Shown here in pieces: positions 28,828 to 37,676 of a stretch of DNA of 64,000 bases (position 1 is its first letter; every line of letters starts with the position of its first letter). A model generated the notes under the pieces. It was not told the DNA's origin, ran no database searches, and was given only the letters and a program-made list of their open reading frames with translations. This DNA is from Herpetosiphonaceae bacterium (lineage in GTDB: Bacteria; Chloroflexota; Chloroflexia; Chloroflexales; Herpetosiphonaceae), in the NCBI GenBank assembly GCA_026003835.1, contig BPHZ01000002.1, forward strand, positions 434,001 through 498,000. The letters are read 5' to 3'. The position numbers and the translations under genes were made by a program.

Positions 28828-29378
28828 ATGTTGGCTGAGCTGCAAAGAAGTTCGTCGGCGGCTCCCGGCTCCGCGAAGAGGATCTCGCTCCAGAGCTTGA
28901 GGAGCATATGCGGGAATGCGATCCCTGCCGTCAGGCCGGAAGCTGGAATGCAAAGCTTGATACTGCTTTGAAGGCTGAGCTGGTAGTGACGGCGCCTCCG
29001 GAATTAACCGCCCTTCTCGTGGCAATGGTGCCCGCCCTGGCTTCCGGTGCCCCAATTAGAACCAAGCGCTGGTACCGACAGCGTCTCATCGCCGCGCTGA
29101 TCGCCTCTGTGCTGGTCAGCGCTTCGGTGATTCTGCTCGCGCTCGGCTTTCACTGGTTTGCCCAGTTCGTAGGTGCCGATCAGATTGTCGCCACGGTAAC
29201 CAGCTGGCCTGGCGTGCTCATCGAGTATCTCTACTACTGGCTGCCTGCCTCCCAGTATGTGGTTGAGGCGATTTTAAGTTTGCGTGAGCCACTTCAGTGG
29301 ATCGTGATTGCGCTGTTGCTCTGGAGGGCCTTTGATCGGTTGCGGCCCATCCAGGATCTTACCTCACAATCTGCGTAA
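28828..29378 (+). CDS. Zinc-finger anti-sigma factor, two apparent frameshifts at the 5' end
   Basis: The main frame (about 28862-29378) encodes LAPELEEHMRECDPCRQAG (His-x3-Cys-x2-Cys), a membrane helix (LIAALIASVLVSASVILLAL) and a C-terminal hydrophobic segment. The first ZAS residues, LSCKEVRRRLPA with the leading Cys, are found one frame over at about 28835-28870. The ATG at 28828 is in a third frame. Two single-base indels (TT at 28829-28831 and near 28865) would rebuild a normal protein of about 183 aa. It follows the sigma gene by 17 bp with GAGGAGG before the ATG. Confidence 0.65.
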
Positions 29379-29384
29379 GTGACG

Positions 29385-30071
29385 ATGTTTTGGGAACGAT
29401 TACTCGATCTGCTCTATCCGCCCCGCTGTGTCGCATGTCACCAGCGGGGTAGCTCGTTTTGCTCCGGCTGTATTGGGTGCTGTCGCCCTCTCCCTGATCG
29501 TCGTTGGCAGAGCAGTACACCGGGTATCCGTGGGATGTGCGGGCTCTATGCCTTTGTGTCGCCGCTGCGCGACGCGATTCACGCCTTGAAGTATGATCGC
29601 CTGAGAGGGCTGGCGCAGCCGCTGGCGCAGCTTATGCTGCCTCAGATTGAGCGCTTCGATCTCCTCCCAGACAATGTGGCGCTTGCCTGGGTGCCTTTAC
29701 ACTCCCACCGGCAACGCGAACGGGGTTTCAACCAGGCAGAGCTGCTCACTCGCTACCTTTCCAAAGGGCTCGGCCTCCCGTTAGCTGGTGGTCTGAGGCG
29801 CAATCGCGCGACCCCATCGCAGGTTGGTATGGAGGCAGAGGCACGCAAAATGAATGTGCGCGGCGCCTTTGAGTGGGCAGCGGCGCAGCCGCCCCCAGAG
29901 CGGGTAGCCATAATCGATGATGTGCTGACGACGGGTGCTACGTTTGCCGCCTGCGCCGCAGCCCTGGCTGCGGCTGGAGCATGTGAGATCTATGGTCTAG
30001 CTCTAGCTGAGGCGGGTGCGCCGCTTGTGGGCCTGGCTGCTAACGGTTCGCCGGAGCGGGCGAAACGATAA
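29385..30071 (+). CDS. comF: ComF family phosphoribosyltransferase-like protein
   Basis: 228 aa. The N-terminal zinc cysteines (PPRCVACHQRGSSFCSGC) are followed by IHALKYDRLRGLAQPLAQ, VPLHSHRQRERGFNQAELL and the PRPP-binding loop VAIIDDVLTTGAT. This is the full ComF pattern, a DNA-uptake-associated protein in competent bacteria. ATG 29385 is preferred; a GTG at 29379 abutting the upstream stop is the alternative. Its 3' end overlaps the convergent PocR-STAS gene by 82 bp. Confidence 0.9.
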   Translation: MFWERLLDLLYPPRCVACHQRGSSFCSGCIGCCRPLPDRRWQSSTPGIRGMCGLYAFVSPLRDAIHALKYDRLRGLAQPLAQLMLPQIERFDLLPDNVALAWVPLHSHRQRERGFNQAELLTRYLSKGLGLPLAGGLRRNRATPSQVGMEAEARKMNVRGAFEWAAAQPPPERVAIIDDVLTTGATFAACAAALAAAGACEIYGLALAEAGAPLVGLAANGSPERAKR

Positions 30072-31585
30072 TTAATCGCAACTTCATGCTGAATAATGTG
30101 TGTTAGCGCTACTTCCAGCGTTGGGTACGTAGCTACATTTTGCAGATCAGCGCCGATGCTGACAAGCGCATCGGCTACCTCCGGCCGAATCCCGCTCATT
30201 ACGGAGCGAGCGCCAAGCAGTTTTATCGCCTGGATTAAGCGCGAGAGATGTAACGCGACGCCGTAATCAAGCATCTGCACGCCAGTCACATCAAAGACAA
30301 CGGTGGAGGCGCGGCTCTCGCTAACATGGCGTAGGATGGTGCTGTTGAGTTGCTGGGCGCGCTGTTCATCGATACGACCGATGAGCGGTACCGCCAACAC
30401 ACGCTGCCAAACCGGTACGACCGGTGTTGCCAGTTCTTCCACAGTGTTGCGCAGCTGGCTGACCTGGAGGGTCTGGTAGATTTGCTGCTGCGACAGCTCA
30501 ACAATCGTTTGTACAAGCCGGATGATGCTCCAGATCTGCTCCTGTGTATACACCGGCACTTGCTCCAGAGCCCGGCTATAAGAGGCCCATGAGAGAGAGA
30601 AACGCTGGCAGGTGGCTTGATGCCACCCCAGATCCAGCTGGTTGAGGCCGATCAAGTTGCGGTTTTCGAGAGTGCCCAGTACTGTATCGTTGACCACTAT
30701 CGGTATACAAATCCAAAGCATACCCCCATGATGCAAAGCCAGTTGAGGCTGCTGCGAGCCGATCGCCGTTGTGCGAACCGCGAGCATCTCGGCGCCAAAA
30801 CGATCCCAGCCTTCATGGCTCCCAAGGATCTGATAGAGAGACGTGGGATCATGATGTATCCTTTGCTGCTCGTGAAACTGCTTGCAGCGCTTCTCGTCGA
30901 GAAAATGATCCAGGCCCAGCCCTTCCTTGCTCTGAACATCGAAGGCTATCCCGGTAACTTCGTGGAGACTGGAGATCAGATCCCAGAGTTGATTGGGGGC
31001 CAGGAGCTGAAAAATACGCGGCAGGGGCATACGGAGGTGAGCAAGATGCTGTGCGGCCTGTTCAGCAGTTGTCATTCCGGCTGCCAGATAGGCTAAAGTC
31101 GTCAGGTGAAGATGCCCGCCTGGCTCGCCGATAATTCGCACTGCTGCTGTACGTACAGGCGTAAAGCGGATTTGATACACTTCAAAGGGCTTGCGATCAT
31201 AGCGCCCATCTCGAAAATCATACGGGGGAGTTATCGAGAATTGGGGAATATCATGCCAATTCCCCCTCTGGTCGATATACTGTACTGCCAGACTCTTCCA
31301 CCATCCACCCTCGATGGGCAATGGTCCATGCATAAAGAAAATTGTATTGATTTCTGCGATATGCGGAAAATGCAGGGCGTACCAATCCGGCTGGTCATCG
31401 GCAAGGCCATCATAGGTATCGTACCACCGCCGCATCTCGCCTGGACTCGGACCATGACAGATAAAGTTTACATCACGTACACCGTCCCCGATTGGTTTCA
31501 TGACACTACATTCCGCCCAGGTGCCTGGTAGATGGCTCACGAGTTGAACAGGTGATGTTAAAGCGAGAGCTGTCTCGTGGCTCAT
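29990..31585 (-). CDS. Discoidin-like + PocR sensory + STAS domain protein
   Basis: 531 aa with no membrane segment. Residues about 1-175 are beta-rich (DWYALHFPHIAEINTIFFMHG, IRFTPVRTAAVRIIGEPGG) and resemble an F5/8-type galactose-binding fold. About 190-350 fits a PocR sensory domain (LWDLISSLHEVTGIAF ... GMLWICIPIVVNDTVLGTL). About 390-510 is an RsbR-type STAS domain (VFDVTGVQMLDYGVAL, SGIRPEVADALVSIGADL). The first RsbR phospho-Thr position (VDTxVA) is DYG here and the second (TGIRPE) is SGIRPE. It is a probable ligand sensor feeding a partner-switching pathway. Confidence 0.72.
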   Translation of the reverse strand: MSHETALALTSPVQLVSHLPGTWAECSVMKPIGDGVRDVNFICHGPSPGEMRRWYDTYDGLADDQPDWYALHFPHIAEINTIFFMHGPLPIEGGWWKSLAVQYIDQRGNWHDIPQFSITPPYDFRDGRYDRKPFEVYQIRFTPVRTAAVRIIGEPGGHLHLTTLAYLAAGMTTAEQAAQHLAHLRMPLPRIFQLLAPNQLWDLISSLHEVTGIAFDVQSKEGLGLDHFLDEKRCKQFHEQQRIHHDPTSLYQILGSHEGWDRFGAEMLAVRTTAIGSQQPQLALHHGGMLWICIPIVVNDTVLGTLENRNLIGLNQLDLGWHQATCQRFSLSWASYSRALEQVPVYTQEQIWSIIRLVQTIVELSQQQIYQTLQVSQLRNTVEELATPVVPVWQRVLAVPLIGRIDEQRAQQLNSTILRHVSESRASTVVFDVTGVQMLDYGVALHLSRLIQAIKLLGARSVMSGIRPEVADALVSIGADLQNVATYPTLEVALTHIIQHEVAINYRFARSGEPLAARPTSGAPASARARP

Positions 31586-31607
31586 AATCTCCTACCCTTT
31601 TAAAGCA

Positions 31608-32813
31608 TTACAGCTGTCTGCTACGGATATGGAGGTCGCGGCTCGCTGGTTGGACAGCCGCGCTGCGTGCCAGGCGGATGGCGAGCACGCTCACGAGCAG
31701 AAGCAGCCAGGCGGCGAGGATGTAGGGCGCGCCTGGTGTGATAAGCTGCAACATTGTATTCGCCGCAAGCGGTGCACCAATACGGGCCAGGCTGTTCAGA
31801 GCCTGCAGGCTGCCAAGATGTGCGCCGCGCTCGGAAGCCGGGCTGCGGCGGGTCACAAGGCTTGCCAGCGTAGGATCGAACAGGCCATTGCCGATAGCGA
31901 TGATCGATAGAACGGCCAGCAGTTCGAGCACGGTATAGGTTATGGAGAGCAGTAGCATACCAATGGCAAGGAGCGCGGCGCCTGCAATCAGGAGTCGCTC
32001 CTCACCCCAGCGGGCCACAAGCTTGCCGAGCAGCCCGCCCTGGACAATTGCGACGATGACTCCGACGTAGGCCAGCGTATAGCCTACATGCGCGCTGTTA
32101 AATTGAAGTCGCCGGCTGGCGAAGAGGGCAAACGAGGTTTCAAAGCCGATGAAGGCCAGGGAGGTCAGCAGCGCCATCGCCAGTAATGGACCAACAGCGG
32201 GATGTCGCAGGGAACGTGAAAGCTGCTGTCGTCCCGTCTGCCTACCGGCAGCGGTGCGGCGCTCCCGTGGCGGTTCCGGCAGGGCTACATACGTCAGTAG
32301 CAAGCTCAGCATAGCCAGGGCAGCAGCAGCAAACGCTGGCCGGGCAAAATTGCCATCGCTGCTGAGAAAGCCGCCGATCGCCGGCCCGAAGATAAAGCCC
32401 AGGCCGAGCGCCGCACCGAGTAACCCGATGCTCTTGGTCCGCTCCTTCTCATCGCTGATATCACTGATGTAGGCCTGGGCTACAGCGATATTGCCGCCCG
32501 TTGCACCGTCAAGGATTCGCGCCACAAAGAGCAGTGGCAGGCTCCAGGCTATACCCATCAGCAGAAAACCGGCAGCCGTTCCTGCGATGCTGATCAGCAG
32601 TACCGGACGCCGCCCGATTGTGTCCGACCAGCGCCCAAGGATAGGTGCAAAAATGAATTGCATGAGGGCATAGGAGGCGGAGAGTGCACCAACCTGCCAC
32701 GGTTGTGCGCCGTAGTGCTCGGCATAGAGGGGCAAGAGCGGTATAATGATGCCAAAGCCCATCAGGCTAATAAAGGCAATCAGGAGAATCGCTAGCAGCG
32801 GAGAGCGTCGCAT
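31608..32813 (-). CDS. MFS drug:H+ antiporter-like transporter (DHA1/TetA-like)
   Basis: 401 aa with 12 hydrophobic helices. The N-terminus reads LLAILLIAFISLMGFGIIIPLLPLYAEHYG. Motif A is GRWSDTIGRRPVLLI (between helices 2 and 3), motif B/C-like sequences are RILDGATGGNIAVAQAYISD and GPAIGGFL, and a second motif A-like loop follows helix 8. This is the TetA/multidrug 12-TM pattern. Substrate unknown. Located 22 bp from the PocR-STAS gene on the same strand, so the sensor and exporter may be co-transcribed. Confidence 0.92.
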   Translation of the reverse strand: MRRSPLLAILLIAFISLMGFGIIIPLLPLYAEHYGAQPWQVGALSASYALMQFIFAPILGRWSDTIGRRPVLLISIAGTAAGFLLMGIAWSLPLLFVARILDGATGGNIAVAQAYISDISDEKERTKSIGLLGAALGLGFIFGPAIGGFLSSDGNFARPAFAAAALAMLSLLLTYVALPEPPRERRTAAGRQTGRQQLSRSLRHPAVGPLLAMALLTSLAFIGFETSFALFASRRLQFNSAHVGYTLAYVGVIVAIVQGGLLGKLVARWGEERLLIAGAALLAIGMLLLSITYTVLELLAVLSIIAIGNGLFDPTLASLVTRRSPASERGAHLGSLQALNSLARIGAPLAANTMLQLITPGAPYILAAWLLLLVSVLAIRLARSAAVQPASRDLHIRSRQL

Positions 32814-33113
32814 TCAGTCCTCTTCAAACTAGCAGGAGAAACCTAACCATTTCCGATACGTTAATCCATAGCAGTATACCATGTATCTCTTCTCAATCTG
32901 TAGCGCCCTGCCCGATTTTGCCGAGTGAACATTGTTGTACTATTTCACACTGCTGACGGTAGAAATATTCCTCTACCGAGATGCTTGTTAGGTATGGTAT
33001 GATATGGTGGCCCGCTGCTTGTTCCTGTAACATCCGGCCATCCCAAGCCGTAGTGGCTATAGAGAACAAACCGGCTACCCTATCTCATCAATTCCATCAG
33101 TGAGGGTTTTCAT
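32814..33113. promoter_or_regulatory. Divergent intergenic region; -10-like element before the subtilase
   Basis: 300 bp between divergent MFS and subtilase genes. A TATGAT (32998-33003) is a reasonable -10 for the plus strand without a good -35. Nothing else recognised. Confidence 0.35.
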
Positions 33114-35006
33114 ATGAAGCTGCGTTTCTGGCTCGCAGTACTCTTGTTGTTGGTAACAAGCCTCGCATGGGCACCTGCCTCTTCCGCTCAGTCCATCGAA
33201 TCTACCCCATCATTTGTTCCAGATGAAGTCCTGGTTACGCTGCGACCGGGCTACCGTTTGACATCGGTTGGCCGCGTGTTCGACCCTCTTGGCAGGGAGC
33301 TGCGTGCTGGTCTGCATCCCGGCCTGATCTCAGCTGAATCGCTGGATCGGTCGGGCAGCGTTGAGCTGTTGCGCCTGCGGCCGGGCAGCGATGTGCACAC
33401 CTCAGTGACAGCGCTGCACGGCAACCCCGCAGTGCTGCGGGCGGAACCGAACTATGTGCGGATGTTGCTCCGCGAGCCCGGCGATCCTGCTTTTTCACAG
33501 CAGTGGGGTATGCGCAAGATCCTGGCTCCTGAGGCCTGGGATATTACCACCGGCAGCGACCAGATCGTCATTGCGCTGCTCGATACCGGCGTCTCGCCAA
33601 GCCATGAAGATTTGCGTGACAAGCTCGTCTCCGGCTTCAACGCTATTACCGGCTCCGGCGATTTTGGGGATGATGAGGGCCACGGCACATACACTGCCGG
33701 GGTTGCTGCGGCAAGCACCGACAACGGCACCGGTGTAGCCGGAGTATGTTGGAACTGCCGGATCATGCCGATCAAAGTTCTTGACAGTCACGGGATCGGC
33801 AGCTCCGCGAGCCTGGTCAAAGGCATTCGATATGCCGCCGATAACGGCGCGCGCATTATCAGTATGAGCCTTGGCGGCGCCGAAAGGTCACAGGCGGAGG
33901 AGGATGCGGTTAACTACGCCTACAGCAAGGGCGCGCTGATTATTGCCGCCTCCGGCAACAGTGGTGGAAAGGGCAATCCTACGATCTACCCGGCGGCTTT
34001 TGATCACGTTCTCGCCGTGGCGGCCACAGGTAATACCGATCAGGTGACAGGTTTTTCCTCCTACGGCCCCTATGTGGATATCGCCGCTCCTGGTGTCGGC
34101 ATCTGGAGTACACTATGGCAGGATGGGAGCGATACATACGGTGTCGCTAACGGAACCTCGGCCTCCTGCCCTCATGTCGCAGGCGTGGCCGGCCTGATCC
34201 TCTCTATCTGGCCGGAACTTAGCCCTGATCATCTGGCGCAAATCTTGATGGCTACCGCTGACGATATCGGCGTGCCGGGTCGCGACGACTATAACGGCTA
34301 TGGCCGCCTCAACGCATTCAGGGCGGTTTCAGCGGCGCGCGATCGCCAGATCCCGGATCTGCCGAAGCCTCCCGAGCCGCGCGGCAACCCGGCCTTTATT
34401 CCAGTCGGCCCGCCCGCGGATCCGTCGATTGCCTACTTCCCAGAGACGGGCCATACACTGCGCGGCGCGTTCAAGAGCTTCTGGGAGCAGAACGGCGGGC
34501 TGGAGGTCTTTGGCTTCCCCATCAGCGAGGAGTTTAGCGAGCAGACCGCCGAGGGCACCTATATCGTCCAGTATTTCGAGCGCGAGCGTTTTGAGTATCA
34601 TCCAGAGAATGCGCCCCCCTATCATGTGCTGCTCGGCAGGCTTGGGGATACTGTTCTGCTGGACCAGGGGCGCAATTGGTTTACCTTCCCGAAGGGCCAG
34701 GAGGTTGCTGGCTGTCGCCACTTTGCCGAGACAGGGCATACGGTCTGCGAGCCCTTCCTGAGCTACTGGCGTAACCATGGCCTGCAGTTCGACGGGCAGC
34801 CCGGCTTCAGCGAAGTGGAGTCGCTGGCACTGTTCGGCATGCCGCTCTCTGAGCCCCAGATGGAGACAAACAAGGCTGGAGATACGGTGTTGACACAGTG
34901 GTTCGAGCGCGCCAGGCTTGAGTATCATCCGAATAATCCGCCGGAATACCAGGTATTGCTTGGGCTTCTGGGGAGTGAGCTGGTTGATAGCCGCGCCTGG
35001 CGGTAA
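33114..35006 (+). CDS. Secreted subtilisin-like serine protease (S8) with C-terminal GLEVFGFP-type repeats
   Basis: 630 aa. Signal peptide (FWLAVLLLLVTSLAWAPASSA), a propeptide with fervidolysin-like FVPDEVLVTLRPG, then the S8 domain. Catalytic Asp is in ALLDTGVSPSHEDL, His in DEGHGTYTAGVA (the usual HGTH is HGTY) and Ser in GTSASCPHVAG. After a Pro-rich linker come two repeats (about 441-520 and 537-625), each with ETGHT ... FWEQNGGLEVFGFPIS or LALFGMPLSE and an Y/WFER-x-R-x-EYHP block. Such repeats are frequent in secreted Chloroflexota proteins. Acts outside the cell; autoprocessing is expected. Confidence 0.93.
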   Translation: MKLRFWLAVLLLLVTSLAWAPASSAQSIESTPSFVPDEVLVTLRPGYRLTSVGRVFDPLGRELRAGLHPGLISAESLDRSGSVELLRLRPGSDVHTSVTALHGNPAVLRAEPNYVRMLLREPGDPAFSQQWGMRKILAPEAWDITTGSDQIVIALLDTGVSPSHEDLRDKLVSGFNAITGSGDFGDDEGHGTYTAGVAAASTDNGTGVAGVCWNCRIMPIKVLDSHGIGSSASLVKGIRYAADNGARIISMSLGGAERSQAEEDAVNYAYSKGALIIAASGNSGGKGNPTIYPAAFDHVLAVAATGNTDQVTGFSSYGPYVDIAAPGVGIWSTLWQDGSDTYGVANGTSASCPHVAGVAGLILSIWPELSPDHLAQILMATADDIGVPGRDDYNGYGRLNAFRAVSAARDRQIPDLPKPPEPRGNPAFIPVGPPADPSIAYFPETGHTLRGAFKSFWEQNGGLEVFGFPISEEFSEQTAEGTYIVQYFERERFEYHPENAPPYHVLLGRLGDTVLLDQGRNWFTFPKGQEVAGCRHFAETGHTVCEPFLSYWRNHGLQFDGQPGFSEVESLALFGMPLSEPQMETNKAGDTVLTQWFERARLEYHPNNPPEYQVLLGLLGSELVDSRAWR

Positions 35007-35073
35007 GCGGGCAAGCACGAGGTGGTTGATCGGTCTTCGATCACGAGACCATGAACTATATAAGGAGCACTTA

Positions 35074-36324
35074 ATGCGACGACTCACAACAATGATGGCA
35101 GTCCTGCTCCTCCTTGGGGTAACCCTCTCCGGGGTGCTGGCAAGGGAGCCCGATCAAGCCGCCTTTGATGCTGTCTGGCAGCGCTTTGATGGGGCAGTGG
35201 CGAGTGGACAAACACAGCGGACCTGGTTCTGGGGGCCGGCACCGCGTACGACGACCTACGAACCTTACGTCGAGGCGCCCGGCGGAAAGCGGCTAGTTCA
35301 GTACTGGGATAAGGGTCGCATGGAGATCACAAATCCAAACGACGATCCGAGTAACCCCTGGTACGTGACCAGCGGGCTGCTCGTACGCGAGATGATCTCA
35401 GGGAAGATGCAGGTTGGGGATAACGAGTTTGAGCGGCGTAGTCCGCTGGATATCCCGATCGCCGGCGATCCCTATGACAACCCCGAGGCGCCGACCTATG
35501 CAAGCTTCAAGCGGGTGGCGTCAATCGATAACCCATCGCCGGGTGAGGTTCCGTTCCCCTTCCCGTATGGACCAGGCATCAACGAGGATAACGCTGTGCT
35601 GCCCCGGATCGGCAAATTTGTGGTCGAGACGATCGATAGGCAGGGTAACGTTGACCAGGACCCCAGTCTGGCGACGGCGTATGCCGGCACACGCATCGTC
35701 CACTACGAGCTTGACGCTGGGCACAACATTCCCGATGTGTTCTGGCGCTTCTTGAAGGATCAGGGGCTTGTCCATGATGATGGTGGCAGCAGCAATCCAC
35801 TCGATAACTGGATCTATCTGACTGGCTACCCTATTACCGAGCCGTATTGGGTGAAGACGCGTATCGCCGGCGCGGAGCGCTGGGTGCTGGTACAGGCCTT
35901 TGAGCGCCGCGTTTTGACCTATAACCCGTTCAACCCGCCGGGCTGGCAGGTCGAGCTGGGGAACACAGGTCTACACTATGAGATGTGGCGCAACAGCCCG
36001 CCGCCTCCGCCGGTCGTCCTACCGCCAAACGTCAACGCCATCGTCGACCCCTCTTCGGGGCCTGCGGGTACCGAGTTCTATGTGACGCTTTATGGTTTCG
36101 AGCCTGGCGAGGAGATTGATATCTGGCTGACGCTACCCGATCAGAGCGTGATCGCCGCGCCTGAACCGGCTGTTGCGGATGAAAACGGCATTGCGCTCTT
36201 CCTTGGAGATCCGGTGATCGTGATCAGTACATGGCCGGATGATCCGCCCGGAATCTGGAACCTGGTGGGTCAAGGCCGGCGCAGCGGCAACGTATCGATC
36301 GCCTACTTTGAGGTGACAGACTAA
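35074..36324 (+). CDS. Secreted repeat protein related to the subtilase C-terminal domain
   Basis: 416 aa from ATG 35074 (AAGGAG 6 bp upstream). Signal peptide MMAVLLLLGVTLSGVLA. The first half has WFWGPAPRTTTYEPYVEAP and VQYWDKGRMEITNP. The middle has LTGYPITEPYW and VQAFERRVLTYNPFNPPGW, diverged versions of the GFPIS / FER-x-R-x-EYHP units in the neighbouring protease. The C-terminus (about 330-416) is an Ig-like beta-sandwich (VDPSSGPAGTEFYVTLYGFEPGE). No catalytic motif. It is likely a surface-associated binding or structural protein expressed with the protease 67 bp upstream. Confidence 0.8.
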   Translation: MRRLTTMMAVLLLLGVTLSGVLAREPDQAAFDAVWQRFDGAVASGQTQRTWFWGPAPRTTTYEPYVEAPGGKRLVQYWDKGRMEITNPNDDPSNPWYVTSGLLVREMISGKMQVGDNEFERRSPLDIPIAGDPYDNPEAPTYASFKRVASIDNPSPGEVPFPFPYGPGINEDNAVLPRIGKFVVETIDRQGNVDQDPSLATAYAGTRIVHYELDAGHNIPDVFWRFLKDQGLVHDDGGSSNPLDNWIYLTGYPITEPYWVKTRIAGAERWVLVQAFERRVLTYNPFNPPGWQVELGNTGLHYEMWRNSPPPPPVVLPPNVNAIVDPSSGPAGTEFYVTLYGFEPGEEIDIWLTLPDQSVIAAPEPAVADENGIALFLGDPVIVISTWPDDPPGIWNLVGQGRRSGNVSIAYFEVTD

Positions 36325-36394
36325 GCGCTGGTCTGCCGAAGGCACGATTTGCCAGGTCAGCCAGAGTTGATTGATCAGCGAACCGGGCCGGTTG

Positions 36395-36432
36395 AGCGGG
36401 GATCGGGATGACCTGATCCCCGCTTTCTTGTT
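36395..36432 (+). terminator. Rho-independent terminator of the protease operon
   Basis: 13-bp stem (36395-36407 with 36412-36424, one G-T pair), 4-nt loop, then TTTCTTGTT. It lies 70 bp after the stop codon. Confidence 0.85.
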
Positions 36433-36564
36433 CTCAACGGCCACATACCACCATCGCTCATGTCGCCCACCCTCGTGGGCGCGTGAGCACACACCGTGGC
36501 AGCCCTTCATCGGGCAACATCCGCCGCGCGAAACCTGCCAGGCTCATCAAGATATCAAAGCGTG

Positions 36565-37050
36565 TTATTCTTCTGATACTAATGCCGCCTCCACGCCCGG
36601 CCAGACCAGAAGCTGAAAGATATGCAGCATCTCCTCCGGCGAACACGGTATATTGTGTTCAAGCCACCACTTGATGAGGTTGGTACATGATCCGGCAATA
36701 TAATTGGCGAGGATTGGCAGCGGAACGGCCATCTTGTGCTTCTGCGTCATATGTGCCGAGAAATATGCCTCAATCGTCCTGCTCCAATAGTCATGCATCT
36801 TCTTGTAGAGCAAATCGCCTGCGCCGCCACGTACCAGGGCCTTATGGATAGGTAAATATTCTTGCATATGCTTTAGCAAAGCCAGGCTCGGCAAAACCTC
36901 GTCCTTTGGCGTGCTTATATGACTGTGATCGCGCAGCATGCTAAAAACGCGCTCAAGATTACTGATCAGTAGATCATCTTTGTCTCGATAGTGGGCATAA
37001 AAAGTTGAGCGCCCTACATCGCCGCCCTTCGCACACCCATGATCAAACAA
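36565..37050 (-). pseudogene. TetR-type regulator lacking its HTH N-terminus
   Basis: The recognisable part begins DVGRSTFYAHYRDKDDLL (from about 37020), which is the end of the TetR recognition helix. The preceding 40 or so residues with helices 1-2 are missing and replaced by sequence antisense to the adjacent methyltransferase start. The C-terminal ligand-binding domain is intact (LPILANYIAGSCTNLIKWWL, EEMLHIFQLLVWPG). Without the N-terminus it should not bind DNA. The junction near 37020-37030 looks like a deletion removing a divergent promoter region. Confidence 0.75.
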
Positions 37051-37676
37051 CCTATCCTGAGACGCAAGGCCGAACTATTCACTGGGCTTCGAAGTACGAT
37101 TCACGGGTTCGATGGATAGCGCTTGGTCGGGATCGTACCCTGCGCGATCGCACTATCAGGCTCGCGGAGATCAAACCGGGCGAGAACATTTTAGACGTCG
37201 GCTGTGGGACAGGAGAAGTGACTCTTCGGGCGAAGGCAGCGACGGGGAGGGCCAGCAGCGTCTATGGCATCGATGCATCACCGGAAATGGTCGAGGTGGC
37301 GCGACAGAAAGCGCAGCAACACGGCCTGGATATTACCTTCCAGGTTGATTTAATCGAGCGGCTCTCCTTCCCCGATGCCTCGTTCGATGTTATCTTCAGC
37401 AGCCTGATGATGCATCATTTGCCTGGCGATCTGAAACGGCGCGGGCTTGAGGAGATGCGGCGGGTGCTAAAACCTGGCGGTCGCCTGGTCATCGTGGACT
37501 TTCGACGGCCAACAAACTGGTTTTTCAAGGCGTTCCTGGCGCTGATGTTTCATGGGGGGCTGCGCCAGGGGGTCGAGGATCTTGTACCGCTAGTACAACA
37601 GGCAGGATTTTCTGCAATCGAAGAGGGCGTCCTGACCCCTACGACGATCGGCTTTGTGCGCGCAGTGGCCGGGTAG
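37005..37676 (+). CDS. Class I SAM-dependent methyltransferase (UbiE/COQ5-like)
   Basis: About 223 aa from TTG 37005 at most. Family-typical sequence starts at HTHDQTTYPETQGRTIHWA. Motif I is ENILDVGCGTGEVTLRAKA, motif II/III SSLMMHHLPGDLKRRGLEEM, and post-III LKPGGRLVIVDFRRP. No good ribosome site is present, because the region upstream is the truncated TetR gene on the other strand. Translation may therefore be poor, or the true 5' end may have been deleted. Substrate unknown. Its former regulator was probably the divergent TetR. Confidence 0.8.
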   Translation: MSALHRRPSHTHDQTTYPETQGRTIHWASKYDSRVRWIALGRDRTLRDRTIRLAEIKPGENILDVGCGTGEVTLRAKAATGRASSVYGIDASPEMVEVARQKAQQHGLDITFQVDLIERLSFPDASFDVIFSSLMMHHLPGDLKRRGLEEMRRVLKPGGRLVIVDFRRPTNWFFKAFLALMFHGGLRQGVEDLVPLVQQAGFSAIEEGVLTPTTIGFVRAVAG

